Source: Paenibacillus tundrae (lineage in GTDB: Bacteria; Bacillota; Bacilli; Paenibacillales; Paenibacillaceae). From it: 64,000 nt of DNA. The notes beneath the pieces were generated by a model. It ran no database searches. It saw only the letters and a program-made list of their open reading frames with translations, and was not told where the DNA came from. The DNA is taken from contig NZ_JAUSTI010000021.1 of NCBI RefSeq assembly GCF_030812775.1, positions 1 to 64,000 on the forward strand, read 5' to 3'. Positions 7,819 through 17,420 of the stretch are shown here, one piece after another; the first letter of the stretch is position 1, and the number at the start of each line of letters is the position of its first letter. The translations under genes and the position numbers were made by a program.

Positions 7819-8250
7819 ATGGATGAGAACATTCAATATATTAATTTCTCGGTAGGAGAGCAGTTCTTTGCACTTCGGATTGATGAAGTTCAAGAAATCA
7901 TTAGAATGGTGCCGGTTACAACGGTTCCTTTTGGAAGTCCGGAAATTAGAGGATTTACTTCGCTATACGGGAAGGTTGTCTCCGTTGTAAGTTTACGTGT
8001 GTTGTTAGGCATGCCAGATCAGGAGGACACTGCTGCCACACGGATTATTGTTGTACCGTACAAAGATGGGTTTGTACCTCTTATTGTAGATACGGTTGAT
8101 TCTGTCGTAACATATGAACGATTCGAAAAACCTGCGGAAGAACACAAAAGCTTCATGAGCGGTGTCTTCAATGAAATCGGGTACGGTGAAGATCATACAG
8201 CAGGTATTCTGAATCTTGAAGCGTTGCTGGGCAGCTTAACTCATTCGTAA
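7819..8250 (+). CDS. cheW: CheW-like chemotaxis coupling protein
   Basis: 143 residues forming a single CheW domain that bridges chemoreceptors and CheA. It begins with the family pattern YINFSVGEQFFALRIDEVQEII, has IRGFTSLYGKVVSVVSLRVLLG in the middle, and ends with GILNLEALLG. It is slightly shorter than typical CheW proteins. No cheA lies nearby, so it probably serves the divergent receptor together with a CheA elsewhere. A sigma-D-like promoter lies about 280 bases upstream, and the leader carries a MITE. The assignment to the CheW fold is firm; whether it is the main CheW or a paralogue is unknown. Confidence 0.92.
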   Translation: MDENIQYINFSVGEQFFALRIDEVQEIIRMVPVTTVPFGSPEIRGFTSLYGKVVSVVSLRVLLGMPDQEDTAATRIIVVPYKDGFVPLIVDTVDSVVTYERFEKPAEEHKSFMSGVFNEIGYGEDHTAGILNLEALLGSLTHS

Positions 8251-8359
8251 TCGTTCCAAGGCTGGATCAGTTACTTCTTTCCGTTTAGTTCTCGCGTAAA
8301 TTAGAAATGATTTATTTATATTTCATGGTTCCGTGAAGACATGGGTGGTTGATTTCTCT

Positions 8360-8402
8360 AAATGCTCCTTATCCCCTTTCGGGGGGAAGAGGGGCATTTT
8401 TT
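8360..8402 (+). terminator. Terminator after cheW
   Basis: AAATGCTCC pairs with GGGGCATTT (one G-T pair), with CCCC/GGGG pairing inside, followed by a T run. Confidence 0.8.
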
Positions 8403-8511
8403 GCATGCCAAACGATGAAAATAAGCAATTTTTATAGGTAAAGGTTTTTAAATCGACTCGTTTTCGTATATGATGGAGAGTAACAATGTGAAGGGATGAC
8501 GGGAGACTGTA

Positions 8512-11500
8512 ATGATGCAATCGCTGTATGGTGTATGGCTTGGTGACGTGTTTTTTTGTTTTTCCGGTGAAACATCGGAACCACGTGTAGATGCTTGGAG
8601 TCACGTGGTCAGACGGCTAAATTTTGGCGACGGGGGTCGTCTATTTCAGCCTGCCGCTCTGCGCCTTGCGGAGTTGCGTTGGCCGAATCCGATGCGTAAT
8701 GCTGCTGAAGCCAAGGGAACGAAGCGTCGCCAATTACTTGGAAGAACGCTCGAAGGACTGGCAATGTCGCCCAAAGATACATTTAAGCTGCTGCTTCATT
8801 GGGATGACAGCATACTGAATGCGGCAGGCATTCAAGCTGGAGAAGAGATTAAATATTGGGTAAAAGCAGCCGAATTTACACAGGAATTGTTGCTGCGTGG
8901 AGAAATTGCGCCAGCGGCTGAATTTGCTGCGAAGACAGGAGCGCGTCGGCGCACGGGGCAAGAAACGTTAACGGGTGTATGGCGCCCGCGCTTATTACAT
9001 GAGGCGGACGTGGAGCGATTCCGAGAATTAGCTGAGGCTATGCCACCAATTGGTCTATCTGCGCCGGGGGCTTACGCTTCTTCGGAACCGGAATCGCGAG
9101 AAGAGGCAGGCGCGACTGTCTTATTTTCATTTATGAGCGGCATGGTTCATGCCGTTGTCACAGGTGAACTGGAGAGTATGGATAGTGAAATGTCACGGTA
9201 CCGGACGCAATTCCGACGTGGATCCTCTCCAGTATCAGAGCTGTGGTGGAACAGCTTAATATCGATGTTCCGCCCTGTGACCGTACAGGGGGCAACGGAG
9301 GAACTGACTGAATTCATGGAGATAATTCAAGACGCAGGGGGCACATCTATGCCCTTGATGAGAACGGAAGAGATTGCTCCTACAGAAGGTGAAATTAAAC
9401 TTGTATTACGGCTTGAGCCGCCCCTTGGAGAGCTGGAAACATTATGGGGCATTACGTTCTGGGTAGACAGTGTGCAGGAGCCAGGGCTGAGACTGCCCGC
9501 TCGTACAATCTGGGCTCATCCAGAGCGTGATTTAGATCGGGGTAAGGTTCAATATGCCGCTATTGCAGAACAGCTGTTAATGGCGCTAGGGTATGCAACA
9601 GAGTTGGCTCCAGAGCTGGAGACTGCATTGCTTGAGCCACGTCCTGAAGGGATTAAGCTCTCACAGCAAGCCTTCTTCGAATTTCTAACACATGCCGTAC
9701 CTCGTTTACAGAAGTCTGGGGTGACGGTACTCATGCCTTCTCGCTGGAGTCGAGCGGGCAAGCGTCGTGCTGGTTTACGTTTACAGATGCTGAATCGTGG
9801 CACAGAACAGACGCCGAGCGCTCCATCTGCACTAGGCATGGAACAGCTTGTGGCGTTTAAGGCTGAACCGATGATCGATGGTAAACCAGTGACGCCGGAG
9901 GAGCTTGCTACACTGGCTGAAGCGACGGTTCCGTATGTGATGTTCCGCGGTGAATGGATTGAAGTGGATACGAAGGAAATTCGCCAAGTTCTCCGTTACA
10001 TGAAAAAAGAAGAAGAACAATACATGCCTCTATCTGAATGGCTGCATCTGGCCGCAGAAGAAGGAGAGGATGCCGCATGGAAAGGCCTGTCTGTATTTGG
10101 TGCAGAATCGGAGGGTCTACTCTCCTTCTTGCTGGATGGACAGGTGCTTCGCAGTATTGAACCACGCCAAGTGCCCAAAGAGCTGCATGGAGAGCTTCGT
10201 CCTTATCAGGAACGGGGATATCAGTGGTTATCGGCTATGCGAGAGCTAGGGTTCGGCGTATGTCTGGCGGATGATATGGGTCTGGGTAAGACGATTCAGG
10301 TCATCACCTGCCTGCTCGACCTGAAGCACGAGGAGCAACTGATCGCGGCGCAGGAAGCGGAAGAGAATGATGGGGAGACATTCGAGATGCGAGCAGATGG
10401 CACATCGGAATGGGGGGCCGCTGCGTATTCGCAGGGAGTTCATCTACCTGCATTAATTGTGTGTCCAACATCCCTTCTGGGAAACTGGCAGCGGGAACTG
10501 AAGCGGTTCGCCCCTGACCTAACCCTCTATATTCATCATGGCGGACAGCGACTGCATGGTTCTGCGTTCCAGGCAGAGGCACAGGCACATGATATCGTGT
10601 TAACGACATACCATCTAGCTGGACGGGATGGGCCTGATCTCGCGTCACTGCAATGGTCTACTGTGGTGCTGGATGAAGCACAGTATATTAAAAATTATCG
10701 TACGAAACAGGCGCAGAGCGTGATGCGTCTGTCCGCTCCCCACCGAATTGCAATGACGGGTACGCCGGTAGAGAACCGGCTGAGTGAGCTATGGTCCATT
10801 TTCCAATTCTTGAATCCAGGGTACTTAGGCACGGCATCGTCGTTCCGCCAACGCTACACAGGTACAGGAACCTCGGAGGAAAATGGGGCTTCTCTACGGG
10901 AGCTTCACCGACTTGTGTCTCCATTTATGCTGCGTAGGCTCAAAAGTGATCCGGACATTCGTAAGGATCTGCCAGAGAAGCTGGAACTAAAATCCTACTG
11001 TTCCCTGACGCCGGAGCAGACGGTGCTGTATCAACGTGTCGTGGATGATCTGATGGGTGGATTGGATGGCAGAAATGGCATTGCCCGCAAAGGGATTGTG
11101 CTGTCATCGCTGACCAAACTGAAGCAGATCTGCGATCATCCGGTGCTGGCGGACAGCAATCGGAAGGATCACGCCAAAGTGGAGGCATCTGGCAAGATGG
11201 AACGCCTGTTGGAGCTTGTAGACGCCATTCGAGACAACGGAGAGTCTGCATTGATCTTCACACAGTATGTGGCTATGGGAGAGTTATTGGTATCGCGATT
11301 AACACAGCGCTATGAAGAGGAGCCGTATTTCCTGCATGGCGGTGTGTCCAAAATACAACGGGACGAAATGGTCGAGACATTCCAAAAAGGGGAAGGGCCT
11401 TCGTTATTTGTCTTATCTCTTCGTGCAGGCGGCGTAGGTCTGAATTTGACACGTGCAAGTCATGTCATCCATTATGATCGCTGGTGGAACCCTGCGGTGG

Positions 11501-11724
11501 AGAACCAGGCGACGGATCGGGTGTTCCGGATCGGACAAAACCGTAACGTACAGGTGCATAAGCTGATCTGTCAGGGGACGTTAGAAGAACGGATCGATGA
11601 GCTGATTGAAAGCAAGAAAGCTCTCTCGGAGCAGGTCGTAGGTTCCGGCGAGAATTGGTTGACCGAAATGTCAGATGATGAGCTGCGTGGACTGATCTCT
11701 CTCCAGGGGGAGACATGGTTATAG
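8512..11724 (+). CDS. SNF2-family DEAD/DEAH-box helicase
   Basis: 1070 residues. The N-terminal 550 residues are the variable bacterial SNF2-associated region. The SNF2 ATPase follows: Walker A in DDMGLGKTIQ near 587-596, DEAQ box near 721, SAT-like MTGTPVENR, and helicase C motifs SLRAGGVGLNLTRA and QATDRVFRIGQ ending near 1009. It would be an ATP-driven DNA translocase rather than a strand-separating helicase. Tandem ATG codons at 8512 and 8515 follow GGGAG. A SWIM zinc-finger gene follows 38 bases later on the same strand; SNF2/SWIM pairing is a known bacterial arrangement. The target is unknown. Confidence 0.93.
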   Translation: MMQSLYGVWLGDVFFCFSGETSEPRVDAWSHVVRRLNFGDGGRLFQPAALRLAELRWPNPMRNAAEAKGTKRRQLLGRTLEGLAMSPKDTFKLLLHWDDSILNAAGIQAGEEIKYWVKAAEFTQELLLRGEIAPAAEFAAKTGARRRTGQETLTGVWRPRLLHEADVERFRELAEAMPPIGLSAPGAYASSEPESREEAGATVLFSFMSGMVHAVVTGELESMDSEMSRYRTQFRRGSSPVSELWWNSLISMFRPVTVQGATEELTEFMEIIQDAGGTSMPLMRTEEIAPTEGEIKLVLRLEPPLGELETLWGITFWVDSVQEPGLRLPARTIWAHPERDLDRGKVQYAAIAEQLLMALGYATELAPELETALLEPRPEGIKLSQQAFFEFLTHAVPRLQKSGVTVLMPSRWSRAGKRRAGLRLQMLNRGTEQTPSAPSALGMEQLVAFKAEPMIDGKPVTPEELATLAEATVPYVMFRGEWIEVDTKEIRQVLRYMKKEEEQYMPLSEWLHLAAEEGEDAAWKGLSVFGAESEGLLSFLLDGQVLRSIEPRQVPKELHGELRPYQERGYQWLSAMRELGFGVCLADDMGLGKTIQVITCLLDLKHEEQLIAAQEAEENDGETFEMRADGTSEWGAAAYSQGVHLPALIVCPTSLLGNWQRELKRFAPDLTLYIHHGGQRLHGSAFQAEAQAHDIVLTTYHLAGRDGPDLASLQWSTVVLDEAQYIKNYRTKQAQSVMRLSAPHRIAMTGTPVENRLSELWSIFQFLNPGYLGTASSFRQRYTGTGTSEENGASLRELHRLVSPFMLRRLKSDPDIRKDLPEKLELKSYCSLTPEQTVLYQRVVDDLMGGLDGRNGIARKGIVLSSLTKLKQICDHPVLADSNRKDHAKVEASGKMERLLELVDAIRDNGESALIFTQYVAMGELLVSRLTQRYEEEPYFLHGGVSKIQRDEMVETFQKGEGPSLFVLSLRAGGVGLNLTRASHVIHYDRWWNPAVENQATDRVFRIGQNRNVQVHKLICQGTLEERIDELIESKKALSEQVVGSGENWLTEMSDDELRGLISLQGETWL

Positions 11725-11762
11725 AAATAAGATGAGACACGATCAATTAAAGGGGGATTGTT

Positions 11763-12659
11763 GTGAGCGAAAAATGGAATGTCGAGCTGCATATGTCCCC
11801 CGTTGGATGGACAGCAGAAGTGAAGGAAGAGGTTCATGCATCAACGACTTCGAAGCTGAAAAAGGATGCGCTAGATTCGGATGCTATAGATGCAGGGAGC
11901 GCTGCATCTGTTGCCACTGAGAAGGGTGTACAACATGGCGACGCAGATGAAAGTGTGTTTACGGTAACGTGCACGCTGCCACAGCTTAGCGAAGCAGCGC
12001 GTGAGGCGATTCTTGCGGAGCTGCGCGAACGTCCGCTCGCGCTGTATGCACTGCTGCGCAGCAGTGCGGCTCAAGTCCAAGCTCCGGTTCCGGCGGAGCT
12101 TGCAGCGCTGTTGCCTACCGCGGTGGGCTTCTCGCAAGCGGCGGAGCCTACCGCGCAAGCCACGCTCGGCGCTGCCGCCACGTGCAGCTGCGGCAGCCCA
12201 GGCTGCGCGCATGTCGCCGCCGCCGTGCAGGCCGCAGCCGCGCGCTATGCGGCTGAGCCACTGCTGCAGCTAGCGCACGCCGGCTTGCCGCGCGAAGCGC
12301 TGCTCGCTGGCGTGCTGGGTTCATGGGCGGAGGAACTCGCCCTTGAACCCAGCGGCCCTGGCCGCGCAGCCGAGACGGCTGGCCGCCCGCAGGCGCGGGG
12401 CGGCGAAGGCAGCGCTGCCGTCGGCGAGTGGATTGCCGAGGCTGCCGCAGAAGGCGCCATGCACCAGCCAGGGCCAGGCTTCGGCGCCGTGCAGGTGCAG
12501 CTGGCACAGCCGGGCAAGCCGCCGGCAACGCCGGAGCTAACGGCGCTGCTGCCAGGTGTGCCGGCTGTTGCTGGGCTTACGCTGATCCGCGAGCGTGTTG
12601 CTGCGCGGATATGGCAGGCTGTCCAGAAGAAGAACAAGGACAGCAAGGCAACCAAGTGA
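11763..12659 (+). CDS. SWIM zinc-finger protein, partner of the SNF2 helicase
   Basis: 298 residues starting at GTG after AAGGGGG. The only clear motif is CSCGSPGCAH at residues 141-150 (CxCx4CxH), the SWIM zinc-binding signature. The rest is extremely rich in Ala, Gly, Pro and Glu. From about 12000 to 12620 the DNA is far more GC-rich than its surroundings, and long open frames appear on the other strand as a by-product. The 38-bp gap to the helicase and shared strand suggest an operon and a shared complex on nucleic acid. It is shorter and more repetitive than many SWIM proteins. The coding assignment rests on the SWIM motif, the start site and context. Confidence 0.8.
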   Translation: MSEKWNVELHMSPVGWTAEVKEEVHASTTSKLKKDALDSDAIDAGSAASVATEKGVQHGDADESVFTVTCTLPQLSEAAREAILAELRERPLALYALLRSSAAQVQAPVPAELAALLPTAVGFSQAAEPTAQATLGAAATCSCGSPGCAHVAAAVQAAAARYAAEPLLQLAHAGLPREALLAGVLGSWAEELALEPSGPGRAAETAGRPQARGGEGSAAVGEWIAEAAAEGAMHQPGPGFGAVQVQLAQPGKPPATPELTALLPGVPAVAGLTLIRERVAARIWQAVQKKNKDSKATK

Positions 12660-12961
12660 TGCAAGGCGTTAAGCGGGGGAGATCGTAGATCATCCCTGCT
12701 TATTTGTCATGGTCATCGCTTAGGCTTTCATTTTGACACATCTATGGAATTGCCAATGGCCTGCTTGGAACGACAGCAACTGGGATTAGCCTATAAAAGG
12801 CTGAAAAACGGTCTAATATGCAGATCATCCCATCTGAAGTAATAATGAGTTCGGGTGAAGGGAGTCTTTAACGGTGGAGCTTCGCCCGCATATAAGGTAT
12901 ACTGTCGCAGGGGAAGAATGCTTTGATGCATATCTCTGAACATAACAGATTGCAATATAAA
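12660..12961. other. Intergenic region without a recognised gene
   Basis: No open frame with a ribosome-binding site and no clear terminator was seen after the SWIM gene. The region leads into a MITE-like remnant just before the VanY-like gene. Confidence 0.5.
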
Positions 12962-13018
12962 AGGTTGTTCAAAAAGTCCACCTTTGATTACGAAACAACC
13001 ACCCTTTTTGAACACGCA
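12962..13018. repeat. MITE-like repeat family 2, internally deleted copy
   Basis: The left end GGTTGTTCAAAAAGTCC and the right end CCCTTTTTGAACACG match the two ends of the 180-bp element at 31374-31553 (opposite orientation), including the next 15 bases TTTGATTACGAA on the left. The centre is missing. TATAAAA flanks it on both sides (12956-12962 and 13020-13026), a possible target duplication. Confidence 0.7.
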
Positions 13019-13049
13019 CTATAAAATGGATGGCGATAGGAGTTTTTAC

Positions 13050-14024
13050 ATGAAATCACGTACAGGCAGACAACGGAGCATCACAGTGATGCTGTCCTCA
13101 TTTATATTATGTGGCATGTTGCTATCCGCTTGTCAGGACGGTTCGAGTGCGAATGAGAGCCAGAATCCGAGCACAACAGGCAACACACAGCAGGAATCAG
13201 ATGGCACAACCATTCATTTTACAGATGATACGGGAACAGAGGGTAGCGCTCCTAATGAGGGGCAGGATACCCCAGCTACAGACAGCGGTGAGGACACAGA
13301 TAGCGGTTCAGATGCAGCGTCAGAAGGGGAGAACCAGGGCTCCTCGGCCGATGGGAATGAAGCGACAGCAGCTGATCCTGTGATGCAGGAGCGTAGTGTC
13401 AGTGCATTGCAAAATACAATTAATAGTCAATCGGTCGTGACCAATGCGGAGGCGATGACTGTCATCGTCAACAAACAGCGTAGCTTGCCAGAGGGTTATG
13501 AGCCGAGTGATCTCGTTGAACCCAATGTGAAGTTTTCTTTTGACGAGCCACATGAGAAGCGGCACATGCGTAAGGAAGCTGCCGGGGCATTGGAGGAGCT
13601 GTTCGCAGGTGCAAAAGCGGATGGCATTGAGCTTCGTGCCGTGTCTGGTTACCGTTCGTATCAACGCCAAGTATCGATCTACAACAATAATGTCAAAACC
13701 AAAGGTGAAGCATACGCTTCGCGTGTAAGTGCCGTACCAGGTCGAAGTGAGCATCAGACCGGACTTGCGATTGATGTATCCAGCCCAAGTGTGGGCAATG
13801 TGCTTGAAGAAGTATTCGGATCATCAAAAGAAGGCCAATGGCTGGATGAGCATGCCGCAGAATACGGCTATGTGATTCGGTATCCCGAAGGCGAGGAGGA
13901 TGTGACGGGTTATGTTTATGAGCCATGGCACATTCGTTACGTGGGTAAGGAACTGGCGCAAGACATCGTGAAGAGTGGATTAACTCTCGAAGAATACTTT
14001 GATGAGGCGAATATCAAGTTGTAA
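13050..14024 (+). CDS. VanY-like D-alanyl-D-alanine carboxypeptidase lipoprotein (M15 family)
   Basis: 324 residues. Signal peptide with lipobox LSAC and the lipidated Cys at residue 28; then a low-complexity Ser/Thr/Asp/Glu linker to about residue 110; then an M15B/VanY peptidase domain. Zinc-site motifs are SEHQTGLAIDV (His and Asp, near 232-242) and EPWHIRYVG (His near 293), with SGYRSYQRQ upstream. It would trim the terminal D-Ala from peptidoglycan stem peptides outside the membrane. The start at 13050 was chosen because TAGGAG lies 8 bases upstream and the signal peptide starts there. Monocistronic, with no vancomycin-resistance genes nearby, so a housekeeping wall role is likelier. Confidence 0.92.
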   Translation: MKSRTGRQRSITVMLSSFILCGMLLSACQDGSSANESQNPSTTGNTQQESDGTTIHFTDDTGTEGSAPNEGQDTPATDSGEDTDSGSDAASEGENQGSSADGNEATAADPVMQERSVSALQNTINSQSVVTNAEAMTVIVNKQRSLPEGYEPSDLVEPNVKFSFDEPHEKRHMRKEAAGALEELFAGAKADGIELRAVSGYRSYQRQVSIYNNNVKTKGEAYASRVSAVPGRSEHQTGLAIDVSSPSVGNVLEEVFGSSKEGQWLDEHAAEYGYVIRYPEGEEDVTGYVYEPWHIRYVGKELAQDIVKSGLTLEEYFDEANIKL

Positions 14025-14077
14025 TAGTGTAGCTCGGCTAAGTTAGAGGTATATGTAAGTCCCTTATCAAATGATGT

Positions 14078-14136
14078 AAGCCCCTGTACTAACATGGACT
14101 GATCCAATCTTTCCTGTTTGTGGGGCTTTTTTTGTT
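14078..14136 (+). terminator. Probable terminator after the VanY-like gene
   Basis: AAGCCCC (14078-14084) and GGGGCTT (14122-14128) flank a long loop and are followed by a T run. Confidence 0.6.
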
Positions 14137-14275
14137 TTCATAGCGATTTTGAGTGTTCACATCCATTTTGTGTATGCACAGCGCGGAGTAGCTAGGCTTG
14201 AAATGAATGGTCTAGACCTACGAAAGTTGGTATAGTTAGGAAAATATACTTGATGATAAAGCGAGGGAATAGAGC

Positions 14276-14671
14276 ATGAGCAGACAGCAGGTGTTTACAG
14301 GTTCTCCTTGGGAGCCGCTTGTCGGTTATTGCCGGGCGATCAGAGTCGGCAATCGAATTGAAGTGGCAGGCACAACGGCGATGCAGGATGGTGTCGTGGT
14401 AGGTGCAGGTGATCCATATACACAGACCCGATTTATTTTGCAGACGATTGAGCAGGCATTGCAAGAATTAGGTGCAGACCTCACCCATGTTGTGCGAACT
14501 CGAATGTTCGTTACGGATATCTCTCGGTGGGAAGAAGTAGGTAAGGCGCACGGGGAATTCTTTGGACAGATCCAGCCTGTTGCCACCATGGTTGAAGTTA
14601 GTGCACTTATTGACCCTTTACTTATGGTAGAAATTGAAGCTGAGGCTGCAATCGAGTCTGAGGAAGCATAA
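14276..14671 (+). CDS. RidA/YjgF family protein
   Basis: 131 residues, single RidA domain. Family features: the start of the domain around VGYCRAIRVGNRIEVAGTTA, the DPYTQTRFILQTIEQALQELGA helix, VVRTRMFVTDISRWEEVGKAHGEFF, and PVATMVEVSALIDPLLMVEIEAEA with the conserved ring of residues at the trimer interface. Classic RidA hydrolyses reactive enamine/imine intermediates; this sequence is from a more distant subgroup, so the substrate is uncertain. GCGAGGG precedes the ATG by about 9 bases. It is a single gene between two terminators. Confidence 0.9.
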   Translation: MSRQQVFTGSPWEPLVGYCRAIRVGNRIEVAGTTAMQDGVVVGAGDPYTQTRFILQTIEQALQELGADLTHVVRTRMFVTDISRWEEVGKAHGEFFGQIQPVATMVEVSALIDPLLMVEIEAEAAIESEEA

Positions 14672-14683
14672 AAAAGATATGAA

Positions 14684-14740
14684 ATAACCTTACCCTGCCC
14701 TGCCCTCAAAAGGACAAGCGGGTAAGGTTATCTTGTTTTT
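14684..14740 (+). terminator. Terminator after the RidA-like gene
   Basis: ATAACCTTACCC (14684-14695) pairs perfectly with GGGTAAGGTTAT (14720-14731), then a T-rich run. The stem could also stop transcripts from the opposite side. Confidence 0.9.
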
Positions 14741-14875
14741 CTGACTATCACCAGCACTACTCATAATATTGCTTCTTAATCGATCTTCATGCTGGAAATC
14801 GTCCGATTTTTCAACCTAGGAGAAGTTTATAGTCTACAGGCTTTACAGTCTACTAGCTTGGGAAGCAAACCCGTA

Positions 14876-15973
14876 TTACTCTGCTTGTTCAGCGTCCAGT
14901 TGTTCATCAGCTGTAGGCTGGGTGTTAGGTGTCTCTAACACCAGTTTCCAGGCTGTTCCGATCGGTGGCAGACTACGCGTCAGCGTAGGGCTATAGAATC
15001 CAATCACTTTAGCACCCTCTGTCAGTTCGGTTAACTCGACAGGATTCCCCTCGTGATCTACGAGTTGTGTCGCATCCGTGATGTTCAAGATAACATGCTC
15101 TGGAGCTGTCTCTGTCAGGCGTGTGCCGGATATTTCGATCTGTGTTGTATCCGCTGTAGTCTGAACGCGTTCAACTGTACCTGCGGTACCCAGAACTTCT
15201 AGGGGTGGTGTCTCAGCTTCTGATCCAGCCACATCCAATACCGTAATTTGATAGGTTGGTGTCTGCGGTGGTAAGCTGCGTGTGGTAATAGCAGAATGCA
15301 CAGCTTCTACATTCATTCCTAGGGTAAGATCATCGAGCGAAATCTCTTTACCTTCAGCGGATTTGAATACGGTATCATCATTGAGGTTAAGAACGATTCC
15401 CTCTAGACCAGCTCCACCAATCTGCACAGATGAATAGCTGTTATCCTTGTGAATCCTCGTAATAACACCACGTTCGGTTATGTTCTTCACAGCTTCCTCC
15501 GATACGATCGTTACCGCGTTGCCGGTAGTCGTTACCTGTGCATGGAGAACTTTCTCGGCAAATGAAGCAGGAACGTACAATGTGCCATTGGTAATTTCCG
15601 GAGCTGTTCCTAGCGTAAGCAGCATCTTATTCACGGAATATTGATCTTGGCCTGTAACTACGCGTGTCCATAAGTTACCTTGAGTCAATTCGGCAGACTT
15701 ATCTTCTTTGTTCCACTCAAGTTCATAGCCCAGAGCTTCGGTAAGACTCCGTAGTGCCAGCATGGGCTCTTTATCCGCTGAAGTCTTATAGCCATTAGCA
15801 GCAGGTGCGCCGTTTACGAGTACCTTAATTGTAGATGCCTGCTCTGTTTGAACTGCTGCTGTAATCAGGGGTGCGGGCTGTGTTGTGTTTGGTGCTGCTG
15901 CCAGTGCCGATCCTCCACCCAAAGCTAAGGATAGTGCCATAAGGGCGCTTATTTTTGTCGTGTTGTTGTTCAT
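14876..15973 (-). CDS. Secreted stalk-domain (copper amine oxidase N-terminal-like) protein
   Basis: 365 residues with a signal peptide (hydrophobic core ALMALSLALGGGSALA). Residues about 48-155 form a copper-amine-oxidase-N-like domain: VLVNG, then LALRSLTEALGYELEWNKEDKSAEL, then LYVPASFAEKVL, common in Paenibacillus surface proteins. The remainder has two related modules of about 90 residues, each ending in TRSLPP (near 232 and 338), so the protein looks like a stalk followed by a tandem repeat. AAGGG precedes the ATG at 15973. It probably acts at the cell surface; function unknown. Confidence 0.8.
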   Translation of the reverse strand: MNNNTTKISALMALSLALGGGSALAAAPNTTQPAPLITAAVQTEQASTIKVLVNGAPAANGYKTSADKEPMLALRSLTEALGYELEWNKEDKSAELTQGNLWTRVVTGQDQYSVNKMLLTLGTAPEITNGTLYVPASFAEKVLHAQVTTTGNAVTIVSEEAVKNITERGVITRIHKDNSYSSVQIGGAGLEGIVLNLNDDTVFKSAEGKEISLDDLTLGMNVEAVHSAITTRSLPPQTPTYQITVLDVAGSEAETPPLEVLGTAGTVERVQTTADTTQIEISGTRLTETAPEHVILNITDATQLVDHEGNPVELTELTEGAKVIGFYSPTLTRSLPPIGTAWKLVLETPNTQPTADEQLDAEQAE

Positions 15974-16329
15974 GGTTGATCTTCCCTTCTTATTTTAGAT
16001 TGAGTCACAGTACTTGTTATGTTCAACCAGCTTTCGTGTTCTAGACGGGATATCTTGCTCCAGTGTTGCACTTTAAGACTCATTAGCCAGTGGTACTTAA
16101 TTAATCTAGTGTCAACACGTCTGTTATCTGAATCCAATGTTGTAAAGTGGAAATTGGATTTTTTTCTCAATTAGTAGGTTATGGCGAACCTGATCAGGTT
16201 AAATTCAAGTAAGTAGAAGTTCCTGTGAGAGCTAGTTTTCGTACGGTCTGATTGGACGTAGAGTATTGATCCAGCCTAACTGCGGGCACAATAGTGACAA
16301 CAGGTTTGGAAAAGGAAGGGAGGATGAAG
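15974..16329. other. Divergent intergenic region
   Basis: Carries the upstream regions of the stalk-domain gene (minus) and the oxidoreductase gene (plus). No gene, obvious operator or RNA structure was recognised. Confidence 0.4.
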
Positions 16330-17400
16330 ATGAGCACCAAACAAATGCTGCACATCGGTATGATCGGAACAGGCTCCATTTCAGATCTGCATATGAGGTG
16401 TTATGCCAAGAATCCTAACGCGGTGATTTATGCCATCTGTGATTTAAATGAACAGCGTGCAACAGCGGCAGCCCAGAAGTACGAGGCACAGTCGGTGTAT
16501 ACCGATTATCGTGAGATGCTGAAAGATCCACATGTAGACGCGGTAAGTATCTGTACGTGGAATAATACACATGCTGATTTTGCGATTGCCGCCCTTAAAG
16601 CAGGGAAACATGTTTTGCTGGAGAAGCCGGTGGCAACCAATGTGGGAGATGCGTTACGGATTGAAGAAGCGGTGAAGAGCAGTGGATGTACCTTCGTTGT
16701 GGGGTTTGTCAGGCGATACGACAACAACATGCAGATGCTTCATCAATTTATTCAGGCTGGAGAGTTTGGCGAACTGTATTATGCGAAGGCGTCCATCCTG
16801 CGGCGTCTAGGTAATCCCGGAGGTTGGTTTGCTGACAAAAATAGATCCGGTGGTGGGCCACTTATTGATCTGGGGGTACATATTATTGATCAATGCTGGT
16901 ATCTCATGGGATGCCCGAAGCCTGTATCGGTCAGTGGAAATACGTATTATAAGCTGGGGAATCGAGCGAATATTGAGCACCTATCCTTCTACAAAGCCGC
17001 GGACTATAGCTCTGCCGTGAACAATGTGGAGGATATGGCGAATGCCTTAATTCGTTTTGAAAATGGCGCTTCACTTGCTGTGGATGTCAGTTTTACTTTA
17101 CATGCGCAGCGTGACGAGTCTTACGTTAAACTATATGGAGAACGGGGCGGGTTCGAGCTGGAGCCGGAAACGCTGATTGTTACAGAGAAAAATAATACAA
17201 TCCTTAACATAGAGCCCCAAGCCGATAATCCAGGTCTGCATATGCACAGCGCATTTCAGAATCAGATTGATCACTTTGTAGATTGTTGTCTGAATGGAAC
17301 GGAGCCGATCAGCCCCATTGCCGACGGAGTTGCTTCCACTCGTATGTTATGCGCAATCTATGAATCTGCCGAGAAGGGGCATGAGATTCGTCTGGACTAA
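16330..17400 (+). CDS. Gfo/Idh/MocA family NAD(P)-dependent oxidoreductase
   Basis: 356 residues. N-terminal Rossmann fold with IGMIGTGSISDLH at about residues 8-20, then the family hallmark EKPVATN near 97-103 whose Lys takes part in catalysis. The C-terminal half has the GPLIDLGVHIIDQCWYLMG segment with the conserved D-x3-H pair. Such enzymes oxidise or reduce sugars and inositols; the substrate is unresolved. GGAAGGGAGG is followed at once by ATG at 16324 and, 6 bases away, by ATG at 16330; the latter has the better spacing. Monocistronic. Confidence 0.92.
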   Translation: MSTKQMLHIGMIGTGSISDLHMRCYAKNPNAVIYAICDLNEQRATAAAQKYEAQSVYTDYREMLKDPHVDAVSICTWNNTHADFAIAALKAGKHVLLEKPVATNVGDALRIEEAVKSSGCTFVVGFVRRYDNNMQMLHQFIQAGEFGELYYAKASILRRLGNPGGWFADKNRSGGGPLIDLGVHIIDQCWYLMGCPKPVSVSGNTYYKLGNRANIEHLSFYKAADYSSAVNNVEDMANALIRFENGASLAVDVSFTLHAQRDESYVKLYGERGGFELEPETLIVTEKNNTILNIEPQADNPGLHMHSAFQNQIDHFVDCCLNGTEPISPIADGVASTRMLCAIYESAEKGHEIRLD

Positions 17401-17420
17401 GGGACGCAGGATGGAACGCC

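Noticed and set aside
12148..12664. Long open frames on the minus strand in the SWIM gene region.
   Set aside because: They follow from the very high GC content, overlap the better-supported plus-strand gene entirely and lack ribosome-binding sites.
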